From positions 1 to 20,474 of the forward strand of contig DASQWR010000025.1 in NCBI GenBank assembly GCA_035640155.1: DNA of 20,474 nt, read 5' to 3'. Of this stretch, positions 1 to 7,052 are shown piece after piece; positions within the stretch are counted from its first letter, which is position 1; every line of letters starts with the position of its first letter. The notes under the pieces are model-generated. The model was not told the origin of the DNA, ran no database searches, and worked only from the letters and a program-made list of their open reading frames with translations. The DNA is from JALYQB01 sp035640155. GTDB lineage: Bacteria > Actinomycetota > Actinomycetes > Mycobacteriales > Pseudonocardiaceae. The translations under genes and the position numbers were made by a program.

Positions 1-303
1 GTGGCTTGCGGCGCTGGGGGTCGTCACGGCGGCGCTGGTGCCGGGGGTGTCGTTCCTGGTTACGCTGGTCGCGGCGGGCATGCGGGGAGCGGCCCGGCCG
101 GTCGTGCTCGCGGTGGGCGCGGTGCCGCTGGTGGTGCTCGGGCTGCCGTTCGTGCTCGGTCTGTTCGACGCCGCGGGCCTGCTCGGTGCGGCGGTGGCGG
201 CCTCGAACCGGTGCCGGGCTACCTCCCGCGGCCACCGGAGCTGTCCCGTTCGGCCCGTCCCGACGGGGACGCGGTGGTGGTCACGCGGGCGTTGGTGCTC
301 TGA
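1..303 (+). pseudogene. 3' end of a polytopic membrane protein, apparent frameshift
   Basis: The gene starts left of the window. From base 2, frame 2 encodes a strongly hydrophobic stretch with at least two likely membrane helices separated by a short basic loop (GMRGAARP). Near base 200-208 this frame loses its protein-like character (it runs into Arg/Cys/Trp-rich sequence). Frame 1 then reads a sensible C-terminal tail, starting EPVPGYLPRPPEL and ending VVVTRALVL before TGA at 301-303. The simplest reading is one membrane protein with a single-base frameshift about 100 bases before its stop. It could be a sequencing error or a real lesion. I do not recognise the family. M. tuberculosis has an integral membrane protein gene near ilvE/cobS (Rv2209), but I cannot show that this is its homologue. 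Confidence 0.45.
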
Positions 304-397
304 GGTTCCGTGACCCCTCGCGGTAGGCCGCTGACACGGAGCACGATCGACCCACGAGAAGCCCAGCCGGAATCTCCCGTTGAGGATCCGTTTGGCG

Positions 398-679
398 TCA
401 GCTGGCGCGAAGGTACTGGCGGATGGCACGGCGAATGACCTCTGACACGCTGGTCTGCTCCTCGGCAGCGCGGAACAGCAGGTCCCGCTTGAGCTCGGGA
501 TCAAGGCGCACCGACTCGACCGAGGAGGCCGCCGACCCCATCGAAGGGCGACCGCCCCGGCGACGACGCAGAACTTCCTCGACGTCGTATCCCCGCTCGG
601 CCTCGTCCGCCCGCGCCTCGGCCATCTCGTCACTGATCGGGGTGCCGTCTGCTGTGCTCCCGTGCGTCGTCGACATCAT
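398..679 (-). CDS. Ribbon-helix-helix antitoxin of a type II toxin-antitoxin pair
   Basis: A protein of about 93 residues. Its C-terminal third reads ESVRLDPELKRDLLFRAAEE followed by TSVSEVIRRAIRQYL, the beta-strand plus two-helix pattern of CopG/MetJ-type ribbon-helix-helix DNA-binding domains. The N-terminal half is acidic and probably disordered; in such antitoxins the non-DNA-binding part usually contacts the toxin, though here the order is reversed (toxin-binding part first). I chose the ATG at 679 because an AAGGGG ribosome site lies five bases upstream and because this ATG overlaps the TGA of the preceding toxin gene (TGATG). The GTG at 685 would sit inside the ribosome site. The toxin-first, antitoxin-second overlap indicates one operon with translational coupling. 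The gene is intact although its partner is frameshifted. Family membership of the DNA-binding domain is fairly sure; the toxin partnership rests on context. Confidence 0.75.
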   Translation of the reverse strand: MMSTTHGSTADGTPISDEMAEARADEAERGYDVEEVLRRRRGGRPSMGSAASSVESVRLDPELKRDLLFRAAEEQTSVSEVIRRAIRQYLRAS

Positions 680-917
680 CACCACCCCTTCGGCAGCAGT
701 GTTCGGTACTTCGCTCTCATCTCCATTGCGTGCATCACCGCCGGGCCCTGGGGTCGATCCATCACAACCAGCTCGAGGAGTCTCCCGGCGCGGTCGGCGC
801 CAAGAACCAGGTAGCGAGTCGGATCTTCATCGATCTCCTCCACGACAGCGCGTAGCGCAGGACGTGCTGGATGTCCTCCGGTCCGTCATGACGAAACGCT
901 GACCGGAGAACCTCCAC
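679..917 (-). pseudogene. Frameshifted small toxin paired with the RHH antitoxin
   Basis: Two reading frames join into one credible protein of about 79 residues. The first, from GTG at 917, reads EVLRSAFRHDGPEDIQHVLR and YAL. The second reads VVEEIDEDPTRYLVLGADRA, then GRLLELVVMDRPQGPAVMHA and MEMRAKYRTLLPKGW, ending with TGA at 681-679. The pattern (an N-terminal helix, a strand with LVLGADRAGRLLELVV, a MHAMEMRAKYR ending) is that of small BrnT-like toxins encoded beside RHH antitoxins in actinobacteria; the family name is from memory and not certain. The frames meet at about 847-853. Restoring one base, to give codons CTG-NTC-GTG-GAG, repairs the gene. The stop overlaps the antitoxin start. 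Either the toxin is inactivated or the base is a sequencing error. Confidence 0.6.
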
Positions 918-1126
918 GAGAAAGGAATCGTACTACAGAACCTGTCCGGCAGCCGACAAGGCACTGCTGTGGCGCCTAACGGTGGCCACCAGCAGGGTGA
1001 CTGAGAGGGACCGAAGAACGACCAGCCCAGCTGGGCGGCCTGCTCGATGACACGAGGCCGGACATGCTCGACCGGAGTAGTGGGACGTCCTACCATTTAC
1101 CTGGACGATCGGCTACCGTCGTTACC

Positions 1127-2230
1127 ATGAGCGCCGTCCCACACTTCACCCGCCTGCCCCACCCGCACCCGGCGACTCCGGAGCGCAGGGCGGAGATCCT
1201 GGCGGCGCCCGGCTTCGGCGACTACTTCACCGACCACATGGTCGAGATCCGCTGGACTGACGGCCGCGGCTGGCACGACCCGGAGATCGGCCCGTACCGG
1301 CCGCTGACCCTTGACCCCGCCGCGCGGGTACTGCACTACGGCCAGGCGATCTTCGAAGGACTCAAGGCATACCGGCAGCCGGACGGCAGTGTCCTGTCGT
1401 TCCGGCCCGAGGCGAACGCGGCCCGCTTCCGTGCCTCGGCCCGCCGGCTGGCGATGCCGGAGCTGCCCGACGAGCTGTTCCTCGGCTCGCTGCGGGAGTT
1501 GGTGGCCGTGGACCTGGAGTGGGTGCCCGCTGCGGGTGGCGAGGACTCGCTGTACCTGCGCCCTCTGATGGTGTCCACCGAGGCGGGGCTGGGGGTGCGG
1601 CCCGCCAAGGAGTACCGCTACCTGCTCATCGCCTCCCCCGCGGGTCCCTACTTCCCCCGCGGCTTGGCGCCGGTCAGCGTGTGGCTCTCCACCGAGTACG
1701 TGCGTGCCGCGCCGGGGGGCACCGGCGAGGTGAAGTTCGCCGGCAACTACGCAGCGTCGCTGCTGGCCCAGGCCCAGGCGGCGGACGAGGGCTGCGACCA
1801 GGTCGTCTGGCTGGATGCCGTGGAGCGCCGCTGGGTGGAGGAGATGGGCGGCATGAACCTCTACTTCGTCCTCGGTGACGGTGAGGACGCGCGGCTGATC
1901 ACCCCGGAGCTCACCGGCACGCTGCTACCCGGCATCACCCGGGACTCACTGCTCACCGTCGCCCGCGAGATGGGTTATCGAGTGCAGGAACGGCGCATCT
2001 CGATGGAGGAGTGGGAGAAGGGCGCGGTGAGCGGGGAGATCTCCGAGACCTTCGCCTGCGGTACCGCCGCGGTGATCACTCCGGTCGGGCGGGCCGCCTA
2101 TGCGGGTGGCGACTTCACCATCGGCACCGGCGAGCCGGGTCCGGTCACGTCCCGGCTGCGTGCGGCGCTGACCGCCATCCAGCGCGGAGCCGCCGCCGAC
2201 CCGCACGGGTGGATGACCCGCCTGACCTGA
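1127..2230 (+). CDS. ilvE: Branched-chain amino acid aminotransferase
   Basis: A 367-residue PLP-dependent fold-type IV aminotransferase. It transfers the amino group between glutamate and the 2-oxo acids of leucine, isoleucine and valine, the last step of their synthesis and first of their breakdown, in the cytoplasm. Visible family landmarks are LHYGQAIFEGLKAYR (about 69-83), YLRPLMVSTEAGLGV, the PLP-lysine segment EVKFAGNYAAS with Lys203, EEMGGMNLYFV, GTLLPGITRDSLL and the C-terminal SGEISETFACGTAAVITPVG. Length matches the actinobacterial type. The frame is open upstream to 1064, but the ATG at 1127 gives the usual N-terminus (SAVPHFTRLPHPHPATPERR). No clear ribosome site precedes this ATG, so the message may be leaderless. 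The gene faces cobS tail to tail with only about 32 bases between, as part of a conserved actinobacterial neighbourhood. Confidence 0.95.
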   Translation: MSAVPHFTRLPHPHPATPERRAEILAAPGFGDYFTDHMVEIRWTDGRGWHDPEIGPYRPLTLDPAARVLHYGQAIFEGLKAYRQPDGSVLSFRPEANAARFRASARRLAMPELPDELFLGSLRELVAVDLEWVPAAGGEDSLYLRPLMVSTEAGLGVRPAKEYRYLLIASPAGPYFPRGLAPVSVWLSTEYVRAAPGGTGEVKFAGNYAASLLAQAQAADEGCDQVVWLDAVERRWVEEMGGMNLYFVLGDGEDARLITPELTGTLLPGITRDSLLTVAREMGYRVQERRISMEEWEKGAVSGEISETFACGTAAVITPVGRAAYAGGDFTIGTGEPGPVTSRLRAALTAIQRGAAADPHGWMTRLT

Positions 2231-2262
2231 CGGGACGGCCCAGGGTCAGCAAGGGCACAGGG

Positions 2263-3018
2263 TCAGCCGAGGGAGCAGACCACCAGGAGGACGGTGGTGG
2301 CGATCTCGCTCGCGGCGCCCAGTACGTCGCCGACGAGCCCGCCGAGACGGCGGGTGGTGTACCGGGAAAGCCAGCCGACCCCGGCGGCGGCGAGCAGCAC
2401 CGCCGCCGCGCCCTGCCACGGCCGGGACGGCACTGCTGCGAGCGCACCGGCCAGCAGCACGAGTCCCCACGCCAGGGGCACCGCCGGCGGCTGGGTACCG
2501 GCAACCAGCGCACCCAGCCCGTCCGGGCGAGCCGGGGGCACCCCGCGCCGCGCGCACCAGGCGAACGTCACCCGTCCCGCGGTCACCGCCAGTACGACCG
2601 CCAGCCACCGGTCGGCCACAAGGAGCGCCCCGAGCGCGCTCGCCTGCAGGGCCAGCGTCAGCACCAGCGCCGCGACGGCGAACGGGCCCGCGGACCCGTC
2701 CCGCATCACCTCCAGCGCGCGCTGGGGCCCGCCGTAGCAGCCCAGCCCGTCCGCGGTGTCCGCCAACCCGTCCAGATGCATCCCGCGAGTGGCGAGAGCC
2801 AGCACTGCTACCACCAGTAGCCCAGCGAGCAGCGGGGGCGCGCCGAGCAGGCCGAAGCCCGCCAGCACACCCGCGGCGAGCAGGCCGAGCAGCAGCCCCA
2901 CCAGCGGGGCCCACTGCAGGGCGCGACGGGCGGCGTCGCGGTCCACAGTGCCGTGAACGGGCACCGGGACGACGGTCAGCAAGGTCAGCGCCAGCCGGAG
3001 CCCGCCGGCGCGGCTCAC
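2263..3018 (-). CDS. cobS: Adenosylcobinamide-GDP ribazoletransferase (cobalamin synthase)
   Basis: A 251-residue polytopic inner-membrane enzyme that joins adenosylcobinamide-GDP to alpha-ribazole (or its phosphate), giving adenosylcobalamin (or its 5'-phosphate). The diagnostic acidic motif RGMHLDGLADTADGL lies at residues 78-92, followed by EVMRDGSAGPFA and, near the C-terminus, the conserved GDVLGAASEI segment. Most of the remainder is hydrophobic helices rich in Leu, Ala and Val. Length (about 250) is typical. Its ATG overlaps the stop of cobT by four bases, so the two are translationally coupled; cobS is the last gene of cobU-cobT-cobS. The stop faces the ilvE stop across a short gap with no obvious terminator, so read-through into antisense of ilvE is possible. 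Confidence 0.95.
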   Translation of the reverse strand: MSRAGGLRLALTLLTVVPVPVHGTVDRDAARRALQWAPLVGLLLGLLAAGVLAGFGLLGAPPLLAGLLVVAVLALATRGMHLDGLADTADGLGCYGGPQRALEVMRDGSAGPFAVAALVLTLALQASALGALLVADRWLAVVLAVTAGRVTFAWCARRGVPPARPDGLGALVAGTQPPAVPLAWGLVLLAGALAAVPSRPWQGAAAVLLAAAGVGWLSRYTTRRLGGLVGDVLGAASEIATTVLLVVCSLG

Positions 3019-4082
3019 TGCACGAGTGCCGTCTGGTCCACCGGCCCGGAGACGCCCGCGTCACCGAACGTGGCCATCTCGGCGAGCACCCGGATCGCCA
3101 TCTGCACGATCGGCAGCGCCACCACCGCTCCGGACCCCTCGCCGAGTCGCAGCTGCAGGTCCAGCACCGGCACCAGCTCCAGACGCTCGAGCACCAGGTC
3201 GTGCGCCGGCTCGACCGACCGGTGCCCGGCCACCCACCACTCGCGGGCACCCGGGGCCAGCTCCTCGGCGAGCATCGCGGCGGCCCCGACCATGACCCCG
3301 TCGAGGATCACCGGAGTGCGCCGGACCGCGGCCTGGGCGAGGAAGGCCGCCATCGCAGCGAAGTCGGCACCCCCGGCCACCCGGAGCAGCTCCACCGGAT
3401 CGCCGACGACGGGCCGTGCCCGGCGCAGCGCGTCCCGGATGGCGGCGGTCTTGCGCATCCAGCCCGCGTCGTCGATGCCGGTGCCGCGGCCCACGACCGC
3501 CACCGGCTCCGCCCCGGTGAGCGCGGCGATGAGCACCGCGGATGGGGTGGTGTTCCCGATCCCCATCTCCCCGGCGATGAGCAGGTCGGCGCCACGGTCG
3601 ACCTCCTCGTCCACGATCGCGGTCCCGGCGGTGAGCGCGGCAGCGACCTCGTCGGCGGACAAGGCGTCCTCGACGTCGATGCTGCCGCTGCCCTGACCGA
3701 CCTTGTGCCGGGTGACCAGCGGCGGGGTGTCCGCACCGTCGCCGTGCACGGCCATGTCCACCACCCTCACGGCGGCACCGGCCGAGGCGGCCAGCACGTT
3801 CGCCGCGGCCCCACCGGCGAGGAGGTTTCCCACCATCTGGCCGGTCACCTCCGGCGGATAGGCGGAGACGCCGCGAGTGGCGACGCCGTGGTCGCCGGCG
3901 AAGACCACGACCTGGGGCCGTGCGAAGGGCCGCGGCGGGCAGCTGCCCTGGCAGGCGGCGACCCACACGCCGAGCTCCTCGAGCCGGCCCAGTGATCCCG
4001 CGGGCTTGGTCAGCTGCCCGTGCCGGGCGACCGCCTCGCGGTGCGCCTGCTGGTCGGGGGGGACGATCCGGGCGAACTCCAT
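3015..4082 (-). CDS. cobT: Nicotinate-nucleotide--dimethylbenzimidazole phosphoribosyltransferase
   Basis: A 355-residue cytoplasmic enzyme making alpha-ribazole phosphate from nicotinate mononucleotide and dimethylbenzimidazole, the lower-ligand branch of cobalamin synthesis. Landmarks: N-terminal LTKPAGSLGRLEELGVWVAA, VVFAGDHGVATRGVSAYPPE, GEMGIGNTTPSAVL (nucleotide-binding signature), RRTPVILDGVMVGAAA and the C-terminal RLGEGSGAVVALPIV, whose glutamate (residue 315) corresponds to the catalytic Glu317 of the Salmonella enzyme. ATG at 4082 follows a GAGGAG ribosome site at a spacing of five. It lies about 75 bases after cobU and overlaps cobS by four bases. The gene is complete, with no missing key residue seen. 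Confidence 0.96.
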   Translation of the reverse strand: MEFARIVPPDQQAHREAVARHGQLTKPAGSLGRLEELGVWVAACQGSCPPRPFARPQVVVFAGDHGVATRGVSAYPPEVTGQMVGNLLAGGAAANVLAASAGAAVRVVDMAVHGDGADTPPLVTRHKVGQGSGSIDVEDALSADEVAAALTAGTAIVDEEVDRGADLLIAGEMGIGNTTPSAVLIAALTGAEPVAVVGRGTGIDDAGWMRKTAAIRDALRRARPVVGDPVELLRVAGGADFAAMAAFLAQAAVRRTPVILDGVMVGAAAMLAEELAPGAREWWVAGHRSVEPAHDLVLERLELVPVLDLQLRLGEGSGAVVALPIVQMAIRVLAEMATFGDAGVSGPVDQTALVQ

Positions 4083-4157
4083 GCGCGCTCCTCATGCTCG
4101 CTGGCCAGCGACAAAAACGTCCGGGGCGCGGTGCATCCTCCCGCACGCCGCCGCGGA

Positions 4158-4688
4158 TCACCGCAGCCGGACCGGCAGACCCGCCACGACCAGCAGCACC
4201 TCGTCGGACGCCGCTGCTATGGCCGCGTTGAGCGCGCCGAGCTCGTCGCGGAACAGCCGGCCGGCGCGGGTCTGCGGCACCACGCCGGAGCCAACCTCCG
4301 GACTGACCAGCACCAGTCGCACCGGGCACCGGGTCACCGCGGCCACCAGCTCCGCCGTGCGGCCGCGCACCCATGGCACCGCCTGCTCGGCGTTCGTCCA
4401 CGCGCCCGCGTCGTCGAGCTCGCCGGTCAGCCACACACCGAGGTCGTCGACCAGGATGGAGCGCCGCCGCGGCGCCCGCAGCTCCGCGGGCAGATCGGCA
4501 GGCTCGACGGTGCGCCAGGTCGGCGGCCGGCGAGCGATGTGCCCCGCGATCCGCTCCTCCCACTCCCGGTCGGTGGGGTCGCGGCGCGCGGTCGCGAGGT
4601 AGTCCACGGCCTCGCCGGCGAGCAGGGCCTCCGCGTAGCTGGACTTGCCCGAGCGGGCACCTCCCAGTAGCAGTGTCCTCGTCAACAC
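4158..4688 (-). CDS. cobU: Adenosylcobinamide kinase / adenosylcobinamide-phosphate guanylyltransferase
   Basis: A 176-residue bifunctional enzyme that phosphorylates adenosylcobinamide and then adds GMP, producing the CobS substrate. The P-loop GGARSGKS is at residues 9-16. The segment REWEERIAGHIARRPPTWRT carries His50, the position expected to be guanylylated (His46 in Salmonella CobU). ILVDDLGVWLTGEL and LVLVSPEVGSGVVPQTRAGR are family motifs, as is the C-terminal NAAIAAASDEVLLVVAGLP. A long open frame extends upstream to 5171, but the GTG at 4688 gives the normal N-terminus directly before the P-loop and is preceded by GGAGGAGAGGCG, an excellent ribosome site. It is first in the cobU-cobT-cobS operon, divergent from vapB. 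In many genomes CobU and CobP are names for the same enzyme. Confidence 0.95.
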   Translation of the reverse strand: MLTRTLLLGGARSGKSSYAEALLAGEAVDYLATARRDPTDREWEERIAGHIARRPPTWRTVEPADLPAELRAPRRRSILVDDLGVWLTGELDDAGAWTNAEQAVPWVRGRTAELVAAVTRCPVRLVLVSPEVGSGVVPQTRAGRLFRDELGALNAAIAAASDEVLLVVAGLPVRLR

Positions 4689-4719
4689 CGCCTCCTCTCC
4701 TCCGCCGTGGCAATGTGTG

Positions 4720-4726
4720 TATTCTA
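4720..4726. promoter_or_regulatory. Overlapping divergent -10 elements of cobU and vapB
   Basis: The 43 bases between cobU (starting at 4688, -) and vapB (starting at 4732, +) contain TATTCT at 4720-4725 on the plus strand and TAGAAT at 4726-4721 on the minus strand, each a good -10 match and sharing five positions. The plus-strand element ends six bases before the vapB ATG, fitting a leaderless or near-leaderless message. The minus-strand element would give cobU a leader of about 25 bases containing its ribosome site. No convincing -35 box is visible for either. The region is A/T-rich against the surroundings. Inferred from sequence only. Confidence 0.4.
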
Positions 4727-4731
4727 TGCGC

Positions 4732-4962
4732 ATGGCACGGATCAACGTGTATCTGCCCGACGAGCTCGCCGAGGAGGCCCGGGCAGCGAACCTGAACGTC
4801 TCCAGCGTGACGCAGGAAGCGATCCGTCGGGAGTTGTCAGCTCGCCAGACCGACGGCTGGCTCGATCGGGTAGCAGCCATCCCTGCGGCGCGGATCAGCC
4901 ACGACGACGTGATCGCAGCGCTGGACGCTGCTCGGGAGGAGTTCGGCGACCGCGATGGCTGA
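4732..4962 (+). CDS. vapB: VapB-type antitoxin
   Basis: A 76-residue protein beginning MARINVYLPDELAEEARAAN, then LNVSSVTQEAIRRELSARQ. This is the ribbon-helix-helix domain seen in actinobacterial VapB proteins: an N-terminal DNA-binding strand (RINVYLP) followed by two helices. The C-terminal half (GWLDRVAAIPAARISHDDVI and AALDAAREEF) is the expected toxin-wrapping tail. The ATG at 4732 is preferred because the protein family starts there; ATG at 4726 would add two residues. No ribosome site is visible, and a -10-like TATTCT just upstream suggests leaderless transcription. It overlaps vapC by eight bases. VapB-VapC complexes normally repress their own promoter, which here is also next to cobU. 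Confidence 0.88.
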   Translation: MARINVYLPDELAEEARAANLNVSSVTQEAIRRELSARQTDGWLDRVAAIPAARISHDDVIAALDAAREEFGDRDG

Positions 4963-5347
4963 CGAGTTGGTCGTCGATGCCTCGGCGTTCGTCGACTTCC
5001 TGCTCGGCAACGATTTCGGCGAAGCCGTCGGCCGTAGGATGCGAGGCTGCGCGCTGCACGCCCCTGCCCATTTCGATGCTGAAGTCCTCTCGGCGCTGGG
5101 TCGCCTGCACCGAGCCGGACTGCTGAGCGCCGGAGACGTGGGAGAACGGCTCGCGGCCCTGGCCGATGCACCGGTGCAGCGCCACGAGCTCGCGCCGCTG
5201 CTGCGGAGCGCCTGGGCGCGTCGCGACACGCTTCGGCTGGTCGACTCGCTGTACATCGAGCTGGCAGATCGTCTCGGGCAACGGCTGCTCACCACGGATC
5301 AACGGCTGGTCGCGGCGAGCAGCGTCGCGGAGTCACCCGCGCCGTGA
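4955..5347 (+). CDS. vapC: VapC-type PIN-domain ribonuclease toxin
   Basis: A 130-residue PIN-domain protein. The conserved acidic residues of the Mg2+-dependent active site are all present: Asp8 (LVVDASAFVDFLL), Glu43 (HFDAEVLSALGRL), Asp97 (RLVDSLYIELADRL) and Asp115 (LLTTDQRLV). VapC toxins cleave specific tRNA or rRNA sites when freed from VapB; the target here cannot be told from sequence. Length is normal for the family. Its ATG lies eight bases inside the end of vapB, typical antitoxin-toxin coupling. The pair looks intact, unlike the other two toxin loci nearby. Confidence 0.92.
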   Translation: MADELVVDASAFVDFLLGNDFGEAVGRRMRGCALHAPAHFDAEVLSALGRLHRAGLLSAGDVGERLAALADAPVQRHELAPLLRSAWARRDTLRLVDSLYIELADRLGQRLLTTDQRLVAASSVAESPAP

Positions 5348-5369
5348 CACCGCGAGTCCACGTCCGCTC

Positions 5370-5522
5370 CCCCCGTCAACAGCATCTCGACCGCGACACT
5401 CAGCTTGCGGTAGATGTCCAGAGCGCGCCGGTCCTAGCTGACGAGCGTAGGACCATGCTCACAGCCGTTGCTCCAACGAGGGCGTCGTAGACGGACCCGG
5501 CCGCAACGCCATGGCCAGCCAG
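5370..5522 (-). pseudogene. Remnant of a second PIN-domain (VapC-like) toxin
   Basis: Reading the minus strand from about 5522 gives LAGHGVAAGSVYDALVGATA and V, the third-acid region of a PIN domain (VYDALVGATA). After a frameshift it continues HGPTLVS, then an in-frame TAG (5436-5434), then DRRALDIYRKLSVAVEML, the end of the fold including the fourth acidic residue. The residue order VYDALVG...HG.TLVS.DRRALDIY is that of VapC proteins, so this is the C-terminal third of a decayed toxin with at least one frameshift and one amber stop. Its N-terminal two thirds and any antitoxin are absent; the sequence upstream is the helicase remnant on the other strand. It is not a copy of the adjacent intact vapC. 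Confidence 0.55.
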
Positions 5523-5542
5523 CGAGGGTCTCCGGGCAGCCC

Positions 5543-6344
5543 AGCGCCGCCGCGGCGCGCCTGCTCGCTGCCGCGGCCAGTCCCGAGAGCCGGGACGTCG
5601 CGGCGACGTGGCGGTTCACCCCGGCCAGTGTGCGTGGCGCGCTCGACGCCGGCTGGAGCGCCGACGAACTGCGCTCGAGCTCGTCGCGGTCTCCGGGCGT
5701 CTGCTGCCGCAACCGCTGGACTACCTGCTCACCGACGTCGGCCGCCGGCATGGGAGCGTCCGGGTCCGCGGCTCCCGGTCGAGCGTCACCGGCTCCGAGG
5801 CGGAGATCACCGAGATCCTGCACACCCGCTCGCTGCGCACGCTCCACCTCAGCCGGCTCGCCCCCACCGCGCTGACCAGCTCATTCGAGCTCGACGAGGT
5901 GCTGGCCCGGCTGGTGCTGCCGGGTTCGCCCCGATGCCCGAGGACGCCGATGGCGTGGCGATCGTCGCGGAGTGGGGAGGCGGACCGGCGCCGACCGCGG
6001 CGCCATCGAAGCCCCGCGCCCGGGCGCGGGTCGCCGCGGCCGACCTCGCCACCCGGCTGCTCGCCGCCGGCAACGCGCCGGATCATCCGATCTCCGCGAC
6101 GCACGCGCAGCTCGCGGAGCTGGCGCCGAGACTCGACGCGGTGGAGGTCGCGCTGCTGGCAGACGCGCTCGACCACGGCCGCGACGTCCGCGTCGCCTAC
6201 CGGAACAAGGAGGGCAACCGCACGGTCCGGGTGATCCAGCCGCGGGAGCTGTACGGGCGGTGGGTGAGCTCGTGGTGCCACCTGCAGTCAGCGGAGCGGG
6301 AGTTCTCGGTGGCGGGGATCGAGTCGGTGAGCCCGGTGGGGTGA
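5543..6344 (+). pseudogene. 3' remnant of a helicase-associated-domain gene, two frameshifts
   Basis: Three frames read in succession reconstruct the C-terminal part of the large (about 750-residue) actinobacterial helicase C-terminal-domain protein (XPB/Ssl2-like helicase_C_3 type, from memory). Frame 2 gives AARLLAAAASPESRDVAATW and RFTPASVRGALDAGWSADEL. Near 5667 it passes to frame 1: LELVAVSGRLLPQPLDYLLT, then DVGRRHGSVRVRG and TEILHTRSLRTLHLSRLAPT. Near 5905-5920 it passes to frame 3: AAGFAPMPEDADG, then a linker and a WYL-like end, VAYRNKEGNRTVRVIQPREL followed by YGRWVSSWCHL, finishing at TGA 6342-6344. Roughly the first 500 residues, including any catalytic part, are missing. The 5' boundary abuts the PIN remnant. 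A dead gene fragment; its protein cannot be made as one chain. Confidence 0.8.
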
Positions 6345-6368
6345 GGCCGGTGGGATGAGCCCGGCGGG
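6327..6368. repeat. Three tandem 14-bp repeats
   Basis: Three adjacent units, GTGAGCCCGGTGGG, GTGAGGCCGGTGGG and ATGAGCCCGGCGGG, with a weakening fourth unit starting CTGAGGGCGG. They cover the last codons and stop of the helicase remnant and the space before the DUF3043 gene's stop. Two to three differences per unit suggest an old slippage array. No function is evident. Confidence 0.7.
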
Positions 6369-6386
6369 CTGAGGGCGGCCGAACCG

Positions 6387-7052
6387 CTAACGTCCGGGCG
6401 CCCGGTCCACGGGTGCGGACGGCGAGTACCGAGGCTTGGGTACCCGCAGCCGGCGGAGCTGGGTGGCCCGGGTGAAGGCGTAGAAGCCGAGTCCGATCCT
6501 GGAGGCGCGGGTCTCGGGGAAACGCTCCCGTACCCTGCGGTTGACCAGCCGGCCCAGCAGATAACCCTCCACCAGCATCGTGAGCAGCATCGCGGTGGTG
6601 AGCAGCGAGGTGACCTGCCGCAGTGCCGGGGACGGGATGAAGACCCCGAGCAGGACGAACGCCGCCATCGGCATGAACAGGCTCATGACGTGGCGGCGGG
6701 AGTCGACGATGTCCCGCACGTAGGCCTTGTCCGCTCCCCGGTCGCGGGGCAGCAGGTACTTCTCGTCACCGGCCAGCATCCGCTCGCGGCGGGTGGCCGA
6801 TTCCTTCCGCCGCTCCTGCTTGGTGCTGCGCATCCGGCGCAACGCCTCCCGCTGGGTGCGCGGCGGCGGGGGGGCCGGGCCGCGGCGGCGACCCTCCGCT
6901 TCCCGGCGGCTCGGAGTGGGGCGGCCCTTGCCGGCGGTGCGACCGCCGGTGGGGATCCCCGGCTCGTCCGCAGCCGCGGACGACACCTCCACTCCCGCAT
7001 CCGCCCGGGTCTCGGCGTCCGCCGGGCTGCCCTTGCCGCGCAGGAACCTCAC
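6387..7052 (-). CDS. DUF3043 membrane protein
   Basis: A 221-residue protein of the actinobacterial DUF3043 family (M. tuberculosis Rv2206-like, from memory). The N-terminal 100 residues are charged and Arg/Pro-rich, with the family signature GKGRPTPSRREAEGRRRGP. A basic helix follows, leading to ERMLAGDEKYLLPRDRGADK and AYVRDIVDSRR, then two membrane helices (about residues 127-145, SLFMPMAAFVLLGVFIP, and 152-172, VTSLLTTAMLLTMLVEGYLL) and a basic tail. The function is unknown. The frame is open to 7292, but the family N-terminus is (V/M)RFLRGKG, so I place the start at GTG 7052; the ribosome site there is weak (CTGAAG). An alternative start MVTQPTG lies about 27 codons upstream. The gene is divergent from erpA, as in mycobacteria. 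Confidence 0.85.
   Translation of the reverse strand: MRFLRGKGSPADAETRADAGVEVSSAAADEPGIPTGGRTAGKGRPTPSRREAEGRRRGPAPPPPRTQREALRRMRSTKQERRKESATRRERMLAGDEKYLLPRDRGADKAYVRDIVDSRRHVMSLFMPMAAFVLLGVFIPSPALRQVTSLLTTAMLLTMLVEGYLLGRLVNRRVRERFPETRASRIGLGFYAFTRATQLRRLRVPKPRYSPSAPVDRAPGR

Noticed and set aside
827..1096. 89-residue minus-strand ORF beginning MVGRPTTPVEHVRPRV
   Set aside because: Its 3' half is the wrong frame of the broken toxin and its 5' half matches no family I recognise and has no ribosome site. A decayed small toxin or antitoxin fragment is possible but not supported.
3061..4713. 550-residue ORF overlapping cobT and cobU
   Set aside because: Its composition is Arg/Gly/Pro-rich shadow sequence, a frameshifted reading of cobT and cobU, which have clear family motifs in their own frames.
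4689..4731. Cobalamin riboswitch upstream of cobU
   Set aside because: A cobalamin riboswitch needs about 200 bases; only 43 are available before vapB and no B12-box-like sequence was seen. The same check upstream of the NicO gene is negative since it overlaps the TPR gene.
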